This document shows positions 32,254-40,713 of a DNA stretch of 57,086 nt, piece by piece. Both the position numbers and the translations under genes were made by a program. The DNA is from B10-G9 sp964627755 (GTDB lineage: Bacteria > Chloroflexota > Anaerolineae > Anaerolineales > UBA11858). The stretch is from NCBI GenBank assembly GCA_964627755.1, contig CAZVIH010000096.1, positions 1 through 57,086 of the forward strand. Reading direction: 5' to 3'. Position 1 is the first letter of the stretch. Each line of letters opens with the position of its first letter. The notes beneath the pieces are model-generated. The model did not search any database and was not told the origin of the DNA. It saw only the letters and a list, made by a program, of their open reading frames with translations.

Positions 32254-32649
32254 TTATTTTGCTTTGATTTTGATTGTTTTTGGCAGAGCTTCCTCGGAAA
32301 CAGGCACCCGCAAGGAAAGAATGCCATTTTCCATACTGGCTTCGGATTTCTCCATATCCAGTGCTTTCGGCAGACGGATCATCCGGCGGAATTTTCCAGT
32401 GGGTCGTTCTCTGCGCAGGAACTTAACATCATCATCAGCGGCTTTGAATTCACCCTGGATAATGATGGTTTTCTCGACGATTTCGATTTCCACCTCGTCC
32501 GGTTCTAAACCAGGGACGATCATTTCGATTACGTAAGAATTGTCTTCAGCAATCACATCCAGGGGGACATGAATTTCACTTTCTGCTGATTCCCAGCGGT
32601 ATACTGGACGGTTGTGGTTGTGAATGTGAGGTTTGATATACATGGACAT
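32254..32649 (-). CDS. Small heat-shock protein, Hsp20/alpha-crystallin family
   Basis: The ATG at 32649 has AGGAGA six bases upstream, giving 131 residues. The alpha-crystallin domain runs from VPLDVIAEDNSYVIEMIVPG, through VEIEIVEKTIIIQGEF, to the A-S-M-ENGILSLRVP motif. The C-terminus contains the I-x-I motif (TIKIKAK). It is an ATP-independent holdase in the cytoplasm. The 160-base region upstream is AT-rich and carries no visible gene or CIRCE element. Confidence 0.94.
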   Translation of the reverse strand: MSMYIKPHIHNHNRPVYRWESAESEIHVPLDVIAEDNSYVIEMIVPGLEPDEVEIEIVEKTIIIQGEFKAADDDVKFLRRERPTGKFRRMIRLPKALDMEKSEASMENGILSLRVPVSEEALPKTIKIKAK

Positions 32650-32808
32650 TTTATTCTCCTTCAAGAAACGGATAATATTTTTTTATCTGAAGAATATGAT
32701 ACATGCCCAATATAAGAAATACACAAGCAAAATGTTAGAGAATAACAAATGCTTTATTGGTGATTTATTAACATAACTCTGGTTATTCTGGGGTTAGATA
32801 ACGGAGTG

Positions 32809-33660
32809 TCAAATACTTGCTTTATTCCCAATCAGAATAAGGTAAGGAGAGTCTTCAGAATATTCACTGTTATCAAAATCTCCCAGAGTTGAAATCTCAT
32901 CAAACCCTGCCTCAAGAAGCTCTTGCTGGTATGTCTCAAGTGTTGTTAGATAATGTTCTGTAGACTGGACAAAACGATCAACTCGCCCATCAGGAAGCAG
33001 TTGGTCGTAAATCCAATCCCATCCCAAACTTTGGTCCTTGGCTTTCAACCTGCTGCTGACTTGAACCGGATATCCTGTTTCCGGATGAAGGAAGGATGTT
33101 TCCAGGTCTGTTTCGTACTGCTCCTCATATTCCCTCAATTCTTCATACAAGGACCGAACCTGAACAGGATTTGGCATACTGAGAGCAAATATACCTCCCG
33201 GTTTGAGTAAATGGTAGATCTTAGAAATAATAACCTGGCGCTCTTCTTTGGGGAAAGTGCTGAAAGTATTACAGGGAATGATCACAGCGCCAAATGAATA
33301 TTTTGACTGGAAGTTCATGATGTTCTCATGAATAATCAGCATTCTGTTCTGAAAATCGAGTTTTTTTTGACCCAATTCCTCTCTCAAAGAATTAATTGCG
33401 GGTCGGTCAATATCCAGACCGACAACCTCTCGCCCTGATGTTAAAAGTGGAAGAGTAACCCGGCCATGTCCACATCCTACTTCCAGAATCGGATCTCTGC
33501 CTTCTGTCCAGGAAATCCAGAAAGGAATGTCATCCAGGTATTCAGCATGGTGGATTCTTATCAGATCGGTTTTATTCATATTTTGCCCATCGTAAACTGG
33601 ACGTCCTTGACTATCGCCAGCATAAAGATTATACTGCTTTGAGCTTAATAAATAAGACAT
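32809..33660 (-). CDS. Class I SAM-dependent methyltransferase
   Basis: It has motif I PILEVGCGHGRVTLPLL, acidic motif II VVGLDIDRPA, and IIPCNTFSTF and LLKPGGIFALSMPNP at the usual distances (Methyltransf_25 style). The substrate is unknown. The frame can start at 33660 (283 residues), but then the gene abuts the tRNA-Pro gene on the other strand and its first 20 codons overlap the tRNA promoter. The ATG at 33579 (MNKTDLIRIHH) is the alternative start and gives 256 residues. Confidence 0.82.
   Translation of the reverse strand: MSYLLSSKQYNLYAGDSQGRPVYDGQNMNKTDLIRIHHAEYLDDIPFWISWTEGRDPILEVGCGHGRVTLPLLTSGREVVGLDIDRPAINSLREELGQKKLDFQNRMLIIHENIMNFQSKYSFGAVIIPCNTFSTFPKEERQVIISKIYHLLKPGGIFALSMPNPVQVRSLYEELREYEEQYETDLETSFLHPETGYPVQVSSRLKAKDQSLGWDWIYDQLLPDGRVDRFVQSTEHYLTTLETYQQELLEAGFDEISTLGDFDNSEYSEDSPYLILIGNKASI
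33607..33635 (+). promoter_or_regulatory. tRNA-Pro promoter
   Basis: TTGACT (33607-33612), 17-base spacer, TATACT (33630-33635), 25 bases before the mature tRNA 5' end. It lies inside the antisense methyltransferase frame. Confidence 0.82.
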
Positions 33661-33733
33661 CGGGGTGTAGCGCAGTTGGGAGCGCGCCGCGTTTGGGACG
33701 CGGAGGTCGACGGTTCAAGTCCGTCCACCCCGA
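33661..33733 (+). tRNA. tRNA-Pro (anticodon TGG)
   Basis: The acceptor stem CGGGGTG/CACCCCG closes a standard cloverleaf with D arm GCGC...GCGC. The anticodon stem is CCGCG/CGCGG with loop TTTGGGA (anticodon TGG), and the T arm is GACGG-TTCAAGT-CCGTC. CCA is not encoded. Confidence 0.96.
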
Positions 33734-33759
33734 CTTGATTTTTAAAAAAAACCCAGGCA

Positions 33760-33798
33760 GATAATTCTCTTGAATCAAGGGGAATTATCATTTTTTTT
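33760..33798 (+). terminator. Terminator after tRNA-Pro
   Basis: GATAATTC...GAATTATC stem with inner CTT/AAG pairing is followed by eight T residues. Confidence 0.82.
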
Positions 33799-33827
33799 AA
33801 GTTCGTTTTCAGAGGAAAAGAGACTGG

Positions 33828-33833
33828 TATAAT
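33828..33833 (+). promoter_or_regulatory. Extended -10 element upstream of the membrane-anchored protein
   Basis: TGG-TATAAT matches the TGn extended -10 form, 30 bases before the ATG at 33863. The -35 is weak. Confidence 0.5.
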
Positions 33834-33862
33834 CAAAGAAAACCTACCCATGGCAGATCTCT

Positions 33863-34669
33863 ATGAGAACAATAGACCTTTCTAAATTCCAGAGCGAATC
33901 AGGTTCATCGAAAATAATAAAAACCATCCAGGGTCTTTTAACTTATGGTTGGTCCTGGCAGCAGAACCGTAAAAGCCAGGAGGAGTTGGTTGAGATTTTG
34001 GAGACGGTATTAGGGAATGATTGTGTTCTTCTCCGGGACGTTAATATACCAAAAGTAAATAGACCAATTCCTATAGTATTGATCACTCCTGCCTTGCTGC
34101 TGGTTATCAATCCAAAATCCCAGCAAGGGTTTTTCAGAGCGGAAGGAAAGCGCTGGGAGGAGCTGGGCCGTGACGATGAATACCGACTGGCACAGACCAA
34201 CCTCATCCGTGAAACCTGGCTGTTCCAAAAAACTGTCGAAGGTTATCTCAAGCAGCACAATTTTTCTGCGCCAATGGATCGCGGCGTAATGATATTTGTT
34301 TCTCCTGAAACTGTCGTAGAGTCGATCCGTCCCCGGGTCCGCGTCATCCAGGCGGATGGCATCCGTAATTTCGCCAGGGAATTGGCAATTTCAAAACCCG
34401 TTTTCAGCGATATGGATTTCCGGTCCGTGGTTAAGTTATTAACCGAGCCGCGCCTGCCTGATAAAACCAAAAAGAAAAAGATCGCACCGGAATTATTGGA
34501 ACCGGAATTAGAAATAGATGAAACGCTGGCTAAAGTAGATGAAAGCATCGGTAAGATTACCAGGAAGATCAACTTTACCCGCCAGGAATGGATTGTCGTT
34601 GGTTTTCTGGTCGTTGGCGTAATTGTCGTCCTGATTGTGCTGATCTTGTTGATTATTTCCAATCTCTAA
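33863..34669 (+). CDS. C-terminally membrane-anchored protein, NERD-like N-terminal region
   Basis: This 268-residue protein has a soluble part with LLRDVNIPKVNRPIPIVLIT and ALLLVINPKSQQGFFRAEGK, then ETWLFQKTVEGYL and VMIFVSPETVV. The pattern of a buried-strand core with Asp and Lys resembles nuclease-related (NERD) domains, but the catalytic set is not clearly complete. A Lys-rich linker (about residue 200) precedes an acidic segment and a single C-terminal membrane helix (residues about 243-266). The function is unknown. The glycosyltransferase gene follows 17 bases later. Confidence 0.65.
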   Translation: MRTIDLSKFQSESGSSKIIKTIQGLLTYGWSWQQNRKSQEELVEILETVLGNDCVLLRDVNIPKVNRPIPIVLITPALLLVINPKSQQGFFRAEGKRWEELGRDDEYRLAQTNLIRETWLFQKTVEGYLKQHNFSAPMDRGVMIFVSPETVVESIRPRVRVIQADGIRNFARELAISKPVFSDMDFRSVVKLLTEPRLPDKTKKKKIAPELLEPELEIDETLAKVDESIGKITRKINFTRQEWIVVGFLVVGVIVVLIVLILLIISNL

Positions 34670-34686
34670 CCAAAAACGGATCTTTT

Positions 34687-35409
34687 GTGTTCCTTTCCAT
34701 CATCATACCCGCCTACAATGAAGAGAGTCGCCTCCCAATTACCCTTAACAAGATTGGCTCATTTCTTGGTAGCCAATCCTATTCATCTGAAGTCTTGGTT
34801 GTAAATAATAACAGCACGGACAGAACTGCAGAGATCATCAAGGATTATTGCTCCCGTTATCCTAATATGCAGGGGTTATTTGAAGGACAACCAGGCAAAG
34901 GAGCTGCAGTACGGTGCGGTATGTTACGTGCCCAGGGGGAGTTTGCCTTCATGTGCGATGCCGATCTCTCCATGCCCATTGAAGAGCTGAATAATTTCCT
35001 CCCACCTCAACTGGAAGGCATAGATATATCGATCGCATCCAGGGAAGCCCCTGGGGCAATCCGCTATAACGAGCCTAATTTTCGCCACTTCGGTGGCAGG
35101 TTGATGAATTGGCTGATCCAGCTATTTATTTTGCCAGGCTTAAATGACACCCAATGTGGTTTTAAATGTTTTTCTATGCAAGCGGCAAAAGATCTTTTTA
35201 ACCACCAGACCCTTCCGGGATGGTCATTTGATATTGAATTGCTGTTCATTGCTCGCCAGCGGGGATATAAGATCCAGGAAATACCTGTCCCCTGGTATTT
35301 TCACCAAGAAAGCAAGGTGCATGCTGTCCGCGATGGTTTGCAAATGCTGATGGATATCCAAACCATTCGCCGCAACTCCAACCAGGGTAGATATGACCCT
35401 GAGAATTGA
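34687..35409 (+). CDS. Family 2 glycosyltransferase (dolichyl-phosphate sugar synthase-like)
   Basis: The likely start is GTG at 34687, followed at once by FLSIIIPAYNEESRLP, the GT-A nucleotide-sugar fold. The frame extends further upstream into the preceding gene and lacks support there. VVNNNSTDRTAEII, GKGAAVRCGM and the metal-binding DADLSMP are present, with DTQCGFKCF and WSFDIELLFIARQRGY near the acceptor side. This pattern fits the Alg5/DPM1-like GT2 branch that loads a sugar onto a polyprenyl phosphate. It ends 16 bases inside rnhB. Confidence 0.88.
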   Translation: MFLSIIIPAYNEESRLPITLNKIGSFLGSQSYSSEVLVVNNNSTDRTAEIIKDYCSRYPNMQGLFEGQPGKGAAVRCGMLRAQGEFAFMCDADLSMPIEELNNFLPPQLEGIDISIASREAPGAIRYNEPNFRHFGGRLMNWLIQLFILPGLNDTQCGFKCFSMQAAKDLFNHQTLPGWSFDIELLFIARQRGYKIQEIPVPWYFHQESKVHAVRDGLQMLMDIQTIRRNSNQGRYDPEN

Positions 35410-36040
35410 TCCTTCCTTAATCCCTGAAACCCCCGATCTCAGTTTTGAACGCGCCCTCTGGAAACAGGGAATAATATATGTTGCTGGCATCGATGAAGCT
35501 GGAAGAGGCTGCCTGGCCGGTCCGGTTAGTGCTGCTGCGGTGATCTTGCCTAAAACCGAAGATCAACCGGTCCTTTTTTCCGGATTTCGGGATTCCAAAC
35601 AGCTCTCAAGAGAGCTACGGGAAAAAGAGCAAAAGATCATTGAGGTGAACAGCTTGGCCTGGGGTGTTGGCCATGCCTCCAATCTGGAGATCGATCGATA
35701 TGGGATTGTCCCTGCGACCCGACTCGCTGTAAGCCGGGCTCTTGAAAAGCTTAAACATCAGCCCGAACATTTGTTGGTTGACTACATTGTATTACCCGAT
35801 AATCCTTTACCTCAAACCAGGCTCGTAAAAGGAGATGCCCGGTCGCTCTCGATCGCGGCCGCTTCCATCCTGGCCAAAACCCACCGGGACGCTGTGATGA
35901 TCGCCCTGGCTGAAAAATATCCTGCCTATGATCTGGAAACCAATAAGGGATATGGAACCGCCTCCCATAGGGAAGCGATCCAACAATACGGACCCTCTCC
36001 CCTGCACCGGATGAGTTTTGCTCCTATGTGTACTGAATGA
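35393..36040 (+). CDS. rnhB: Ribonuclease HII
   Basis: This 215-residue enzyme hydrolyses RNA in RNA-DNA hybrids and removes misincorporated ribonucleotides. The active-site motif GIDEAGRGCLAGPVSAAAVI has the first two acidic residues. FRDSKQLSRELRE, VDYIVLP and KGDARSLSIAAASILAK supply the other conserved positions. The C-terminal YGTASHREAI block completes the fold. It overlaps the glycosyltransferase gene by 17 bases. Confidence 0.96.
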   Translation: MTLRIDPSLIPETPDLSFERALWKQGIIYVAGIDEAGRGCLAGPVSAAAVILPKTEDQPVLFSGFRDSKQLSRELREKEQKIIEVNSLAWGVGHASNLEIDRYGIVPATRLAVSRALEKLKHQPEHLLVDYIVLPDNPLPQTRLVKGDARSLSIAAASILAKTHRDAVMIALAEKYPAYDLETNKGYGTASHREAIQQYGPSPLHRMSFAPMCTE

Positions 36041-36076
36041 TCCTTTACAATCCAATCATGTTGATCTCCTCATAGT

Positions 36077-37981
36077 ATGATGTTAGAAAATTCCATGACT
36101 GAGAAAAAGATCAAACCCTACGGCCAATGGCCATCAGAAATCACTCCCTCAATCTTCGCCAATCTTCTGAAGATCAGTGAACCTGCCTGGGGGAATGATG
36201 GCTCCCTGTTCTGGCGGGAACGATCTTCGTCCCTGACAAAAATCCAGATGATTGCTCCTCAATCCGACGAAATTCAAACGATAAGTGGAGATTTAAATGT
36301 GGGGGGAGAGCTGTTATACGGCGGCGGTGGATATACAATCGCCGCAAATTCATTGATAGTGGTCAACAAAATTTCTCATCAGCTGCATCAGATTCATCCC
36401 GGGAAAGGCAAACCTGAACAATTGACATCATCCCTGGTATACAGCGCCTCTCCCACATTATCACCGGATGGAAAATATGCCATATTTGTGCACTCTGATG
36501 GCGATGTTGACTCAATTTTTATCCGAGGGCTGGCTGACATATCACCTGCTCAACCCCTGATCTCCGGGTCAGATTTTTACAACTACCCCCGCTGGCATCC
36601 TAACAGCAGCCGGATCGCCTGGATCAGCTGGGATTTTCCCCATATGCCCTGGGATAGCAGTTATTTATGGCAAGCCAGTCTTGATTATTCATCTGAAGCA
36701 GGACCTAACCTGACCTCAAAATCGCTAATAGCCGGCGGTGACGATATCTCCGTGCTGCAGCCCGAGTTCTCACCCGATGGTAAATATCTGGCTTATATTT
36801 CGGATCAGGATGGCTGGTGGCAAATATACCTTTTTAACATACAGACTGAAGATCATCGCCAGTTAACCAAAGTAAATGCTGAACACGGCCTCCCACCCTG
36901 GCTTCAGGACCAGCGATCTTTCCAATTCAGTCCTGACAGCAACCGGATATACTTCCTTCGCAATCAGAATGGCATCCGGACCCTTTGGGCCCACGATCTA
37001 ACATCAAAAAAGGAAATCAAGATCAGCCTGGATGAAAAATATACCTGGCTGGAGGATATATCAATCTCCCCGGATGGTTATCAGTTAGCCCTGGTCGCGT
37101 CTGGGGCAGACCTTCCTCCCCGCTTGATCACCGTAACCCTGAACGGAAAAACGAAGATCATTCGAAACTCCGCCTGTGTCCAGTTATCAAGAGAGACTTT
37201 TTCGGTGCCTGAACCTGTTTCCTGGCCCGGCGAGGATGGCCAGGAAGTCTACGGACTGTTTTATCCTCCTCAAAACCCACAATACATCGGGGAAGGAAAA
37301 CCACCCCTGCTGATGATCATCCATAGCGGTCCCTCACGGCAAAAATGGGTTGATTTCCAGACCCGGACACAGTACTTCACCAGCCGGGGCTACGCTGTCC
37401 TGGAGGTGAATTACCGGGGCAGCACCGGGTATGGCAGGGAATACCGCCAAGCTCTGAAAGGGAACTGGGGAGTTATGGACGTTGATGATTGTCTGAGTGG
37501 GGCAATCCACATCACAGAACTTGGATGGGCAGATCGGGAAAAAATGGTTTTAATAGGAAGCAGCTCTGGCGGTATGACCGTCTATCAGATCCTCGTAAAA
37601 TATCCTGGTATCTTCCGGGCTGGAATATCTTTGTACGGGATTGCCAATCACCTCTCTCTTTTACAGAACCCGCCAAAATTTGAAAAGTATTATTCCGATT
37701 GGTTAATTGGTCCATATCCGGAGGCAAAAGAACTCTATCAGCAGCGTTCACCAGTTTTTTTTGCGGACAATATCCAGGATCCTGTGGCAGTTTTCCAGGG
37801 TGGCAAAGACCAGATTGTCCCCCAGGACCAAACCGAACAAATTGTATCTGTCCTGCGCAAGAATCAGGTGCCCTATCTTTACCGGCTCTACCCGGATGAA
37901 GGCCATAGTTTTAAACAAACATCGACCCTGGAAGATTTTTACGTCCAACTGGGCAGATTTCTGGAAACACATCTCAGTTGA
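36077..37981 (+). CDS. S9-family prolyl oligopeptidase/acylaminoacyl peptidase
   Basis: This 634-residue peptidase has an N-terminal beta-propeller with repeated PDGKY/SPDG blades (residues about 60-370) and a C-terminal alpha/beta-hydrolase domain. The nucleophile is Ser496 in GSSSGGM. The acid lies in FQGGKDQIVPQDQTE, and the His in YPDEGHSF. GYAVLEVNYRGSTGYGREYR is the S9C signature. No signal peptide is present, so it is cytoplasmic and would trim oligopeptides. A second ATG at 36095 is an equal start candidate, because neither has a good ribosome site. Confidence 0.92.
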   Translation: MMLENSMTEKKIKPYGQWPSEITPSIFANLLKISEPAWGNDGSLFWRERSSSLTKIQMIAPQSDEIQTISGDLNVGGELLYGGGGYTIAANSLIVVNKISHQLHQIHPGKGKPEQLTSSLVYSASPTLSPDGKYAIFVHSDGDVDSIFIRGLADISPAQPLISGSDFYNYPRWHPNSSRIAWISWDFPHMPWDSSYLWQASLDYSSEAGPNLTSKSLIAGGDDISVLQPEFSPDGKYLAYISDQDGWWQIYLFNIQTEDHRQLTKVNAEHGLPPWLQDQRSFQFSPDSNRIYFLRNQNGIRTLWAHDLTSKKEIKISLDEKYTWLEDISISPDGYQLALVASGADLPPRLITVTLNGKTKIIRNSACVQLSRETFSVPEPVSWPGEDGQEVYGLFYPPQNPQYIGEGKPPLLMIIHSGPSRQKWVDFQTRTQYFTSRGYAVLEVNYRGSTGYGREYRQALKGNWGVMDVDDCLSGAIHITELGWADREKMVLIGSSSGGMTVYQILVKYPGIFRAGISLYGIANHLSLLQNPPKFEKYYSDWLIGPYPEAKELYQQRSPVFFADNIQDPVAVFQGGKDQIVPQDQTEQIVSVLRKNQVPYLYRLYPDEGHSFKQTSTLEDFYVQLGRFLETHLS

Positions 37982-38020
37982 TCAGAAAGCTATTTTCCAC
38001 AACCCAAAAACAAGAACGTT

Positions 38021-38026
38021 TATAAT
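38021..38026 (+). promoter_or_regulatory. -10 hexamer upstream of the saccharopine-dehydrogenase-like gene
   Basis: TATAAT 104 bases before the ATG at 38130. The -35 region is not convincing. The gap between 37982 and 38129 shows no other gene. Confidence 0.4.
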
Positions 38027-38129
38027 AGAATGGTTCACGACTTTCGCTATTAAGCCTGCATTTGAAACCAAAAAGAATAGGATTCTTCATCAATCAGAGA
38101 GATATACATTCTCACCAAGGAAGGTTTAT

Positions 38130-39266
38130 ATGAAAAAGAAAATAATCGTTCTGGGAGCTGGATTAGTTGGAAGTGCCATCGTTTTTGATCTGGCTCAGGA
38201 AAAAGACTACCAGGTCACTGCGGCGGATATCAATCCCAAAGCCCTGAAGAGTGTAGCTGATATACCGGGAGTGACAACAAAACAGGCTGATCTTTCAAAA
38301 CCGGAAACCATCCAATCCCTGGTCAAAGATGTTGATCTGGTGATCTGCTCTGTTCCGGGATTTATGGGTTATCAAACTCTGCGGGAAGTGATCACTGCTG
38401 GCAAGAATGTGGTCGACATTTCCTTTTTCCCTGAAGATCCTTTTGGATTGGATGAATTAGCTAGAGAAAAAGAGGTAACTGCAATCGTTGATTGTGGAGT
38501 CGCACCTGGGTTGTGCAATATCCTCGCCGGATACGTAGCCGAAAAGCTTGATGAGACATTATATTATCATTGTTTTGTAGGCGGATTACCTGAAATCCGG
38601 GAGTGGCCTTTTGAATATAAAGCTGTATTTTCTCCGGCAGATGTACTGGAGGAATATACCCGCCCGGCCCGGCTGGTTGAACACGGACAGGAAGTGATTT
38701 ATCCTGCGCTTTCCGGTCTGGAGTTAATAAATTTCCCGGGAACTGGCACATTGGAAGCCTTTAATACTGATGGACTGCGAACCCTGCGTGACACACTTGC
38801 CTTTCCAACTATGATAGAAAAGACTCTGCGTTATCCGGGACACGCCGATCTGATGCGGGCCTTTAGGGAGAGCGGCTTTTTTAGTCCGGATCCAATAGAG
38901 GTGGATGGCAGCCAGGTGATACCGCTTTCCTTGACTTCCAGATTGTTATTCGATCAATGGCATATGAAGGAGGGGGAAAAAGATCTGACGGTAATGCAAG
39001 TAATCCTCAAAGGCAAGAAGAAAAACAAACAGGTCGTCTATCAATACGATCTGCTGGACCATTTTAACGAGAAGACCGGAATCACATCCATGGCCCGAAC
39101 TACCGGGTATACCTGCACGATCGTCGCCCGGCAGCTGTTAAAAGGAATGATCCCCAATCCGGGCATCTGCCCTCCGGAATACCTCGGAAAGGTCCCCCAT
39201 CTTTTTGAAGATCTGCTGAGAGAATATCAAAAACGGGGAATACACTTGGTGGAATCGATCAGCTAG
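38130..39266 (+). CDS. Saccharopine dehydrogenase-like/lysine dehydrogenase family oxidoreductase
   Basis: AAGGAAGG before the ATG at 38130 sets the start and gives 378 residues. The longer upstream frame belongs to the previous gene's DNA. A Rossmann motif IIVLGAGLVGSAIVFDLA is followed by TAADINPKAL, VDISFF and DCGVAPGLCNILAGY. The last two are typical of the saccharopine reductase/L-lysine 6-dehydrogenase group. It should oxidise or form a C-N bond at lysine or a related amino acid with NAD(P). It precedes DUF2284, ferredoxin and membrane-protein genes on the same strand. Confidence 0.88.
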   Translation: MKKKIIVLGAGLVGSAIVFDLAQEKDYQVTAADINPKALKSVADIPGVTTKQADLSKPETIQSLVKDVDLVICSVPGFMGYQTLREVITAGKNVVDISFFPEDPFGLDELAREKEVTAIVDCGVAPGLCNILAGYVAEKLDETLYYHCFVGGLPEIREWPFEYKAVFSPADVLEEYTRPARLVEHGQEVIYPALSGLELINFPGTGTLEAFNTDGLRTLRDTLAFPTMIEKTLRYPGHADLMRAFRESGFFSPDPIEVDGSQVIPLSLTSRLLFDQWHMKEGEKDLTVMQVILKGKKKNKQVVYQYDLLDHFNEKTGITSMARTTGYTCTIVARQLLKGMIPNPGICPPEYLGKVPHLFEDLLREYQKRGIHLVESIS

Positions 39267-39306
39267 AACATCATTGATCTCTTCCCTGAGGTACGTTAAG
39301 GATTTG

Positions 39307-39894
39307 ATGAACAAGGATTTGGATCATATACTCCAGCTTGCTATCTCACTAGGCGCCAGTGACGCTCATTTGATATCCAGCAACTCAATCATCGTGGAAG
39401 ACCTGCTGGCGCGTAAATGCATTGAGCCTCAATGCGAAAATTACGGCCTGTCATTCAGCTGCCCGCCTTATGTGGAAGGTCCCGCTTCCTTTCGGGAGTT
39501 GATAAAAACCCACCCCCAGGCGCTTGTTATCCGGCTGGTGATCCCCTCCTTGATGCTTCTTTCCTGGGAGCGAATCGAGTTGGGCAGGGTTTTACACGAA
39601 CTGGTTGCCACTGTTGAATTGGAAGCAAAGAAAATGGGGTATACCAATTCTTCTGGATTCGCCGGTGGTTCCTGCAAAGAATTATTTTGCCAGGACCATC
39701 TCAACTGCAGGCGGATCGAAGAAAACGGTCCCTGCCGGCACCCTGACTTGGCAAGACCATCCATGTCTGGATATGGGATCGACGTGTTTCAACTTGTCAA
39801 GAGTTGCGGTTGGAAAACAAATCTGAACCAAGAAGATGAGCTGGATGCCGAAAACCAGCTGACCTGGGTCGCAGGACTGATCATGATCGGATAA
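39307..39894 (+). CDS. DUF2284 predicted metal-binding protein
   Basis: From ATG 39307 (AAGGAT upstream) the protein has 195 residues. Its cysteines fall in CIEPQCENYGLSFSCPPYV, CKELFCQ, NCRRIEENGPCRHP and SCGW, the spacing of DUF2284 proteins, thought to bind iron-sulfur clusters. GYGIDVFQLVK near the end is also typical. It is followed 27 bases later by a ferredoxin gene, which suggests a small redox pair. An upstream in-frame TTG at 39274 is less likely. Confidence 0.88.
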   Translation: MNKDLDHILQLAISLGASDAHLISSNSIIVEDLLARKCIEPQCENYGLSFSCPPYVEGPASFRELIKTHPQALVIRLVIPSLMLLSWERIELGRVLHELVATVELEAKKMGYTNSSGFAGGSCKELFCQDHLNCRRIEENGPCRHPDLARPSMSGYGIDVFQLVKSCGWKTNLNQEDELDAENQLTWVAGLIMIG

Positions 39895-39921
39895 TGGGTA
39901 CATTCTTAAGAGGAATAAAAC

Positions 39922-40260
39922 ATGCCAAAATTAAAAATTGAAGGTATAGGTGAATTTGAAGTAATCGCTGGAACCCGGCTGGTGAACGCACTGGAAGATA
40001 ATGGGGGGGAACCCCTGCACCGCTGCGGTGGTAATGCCCGCTGTACTACCTGCCGGGTGGAATTCCTGGAAGGGGAACCAGAGCACATGACGGAAGCTGA
40101 AAAGACCAAACTTGAAGATAAAAAAGACAGCCTGGGACAATTCCGCTTATCCTGCCAGTGTACTGTAGACCATGATATGCATGTCAAAGTTCTGATGCCT
40201 TTCAGCGAAAGCGGCTTCGACGATCCCGGTCCCAGACCAGCAGATCACGTAACACCTTAG
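39922..40260 (+). CDS. [2Fe-2S] ferredoxin
   Basis: This 112-residue plant-type ferredoxin has ligand cysteines in RCGGNARCTTCRVEF (Cys35, 41, 44) and a fourth in LSCQC (78 or 80). The proline-rich tail after residue 95 is short and disordered. It is a single-electron carrier. AGAGGAATAAAAC precedes the start. It is likely co-transcribed with the DUF2284 gene. Confidence 0.92.
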   Translation: MPKLKIEGIGEFEVIAGTRLVNALEDNGGEPLHRCGGNARCTTCRVEFLEGEPEHMTEAEKTKLEDKKDSLGQFRLSCQCTVDHDMHVKVLMPFSESGFDDPGPRPADHVTP

Positions 40261-40269
40261 AAGTGGAAA

Positions 40270-40671
40270 ATGAATAACAACATAATAAAAATCCCCAGGG
40301 GATTAAAAACCTGGTTTGTGATCCACTTTGTGATAGATATGCTTTTTGCCATCCCGCTTTTGTTGCTTCCGGAAATGATTTTGCCCTTGTTTGGTTGGGA
40401 ATCTTTCGACCCGGTTATGCCAAGATTGGTGGGCGCAGCCCTGCTAGGTATTGGCGGAGAATCCCTGTTTAGCAGAAATGCCACGGGTGAGGCATTTAAT
40501 GCTTTACTGCGTCTGAAGATCATCTGGGCTTCCGGGGCGATCCTGGCCCTGGGTTTGGGCATTCTCAGAGGTGGGCCACCCGCCACCTGGGGATTCCTTG
40601 TAATATTTGTTGGTTTTCTGGTGATTTGGATATATTTCAAGATCAAATTGAACGATATTGATCAAAAATAA
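40270..40671 (+). CDS. Four-helix membrane protein, unknown family
   Basis: This 133-residue protein has four hydrophobic segments. It opens with FVIHFVIDMLFAIPLLLLP and has PRLVGAALLGIGGESLFSRN in the middle, which resembles small membrane proteins sometimes found near redox genes. No catalytic motif is visible. A very long terminator follows at once, overlapping its last codons. Confidence 0.7.
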   Translation: MNNNIIKIPRGLKTWFVIHFVIDMLFAIPLLLLPEMILPLFGWESFDPVMPRLVGAALLGIGGESLFSRNATGEAFNALLRLKIIWASGAILALGLGILRGGPPATWGFLVIFVGFLVIWIYFKIKLNDIDQK

Positions 40672-40699
40672 GCCCTCAGATGAGGGCTTATTTTTGATC
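40660..40699. terminator. Bidirectional terminator between convergent genes
   Basis: An 18-bp perfect stem (GATCAAAAATAAGCCCTC and its complement) with loop AGAT. A-rich and T-rich outer arms allow termination on both strands. It closes the 38130-40671 group and the DsbA-like gene. Confidence 0.9.
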
Positions 40700-40713
40700 G
40701 GGTCTTTTTATAA

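Noticed and set aside
37707..38129. A long upstream extension of the saccharopine-dehydrogenase-like frame
   Set aside because: It runs through the 3' end of the S9 peptidase gene in another frame. AAGGAAGG before the ATG at 38130 marks the true start, where the Rossmann motif begins.
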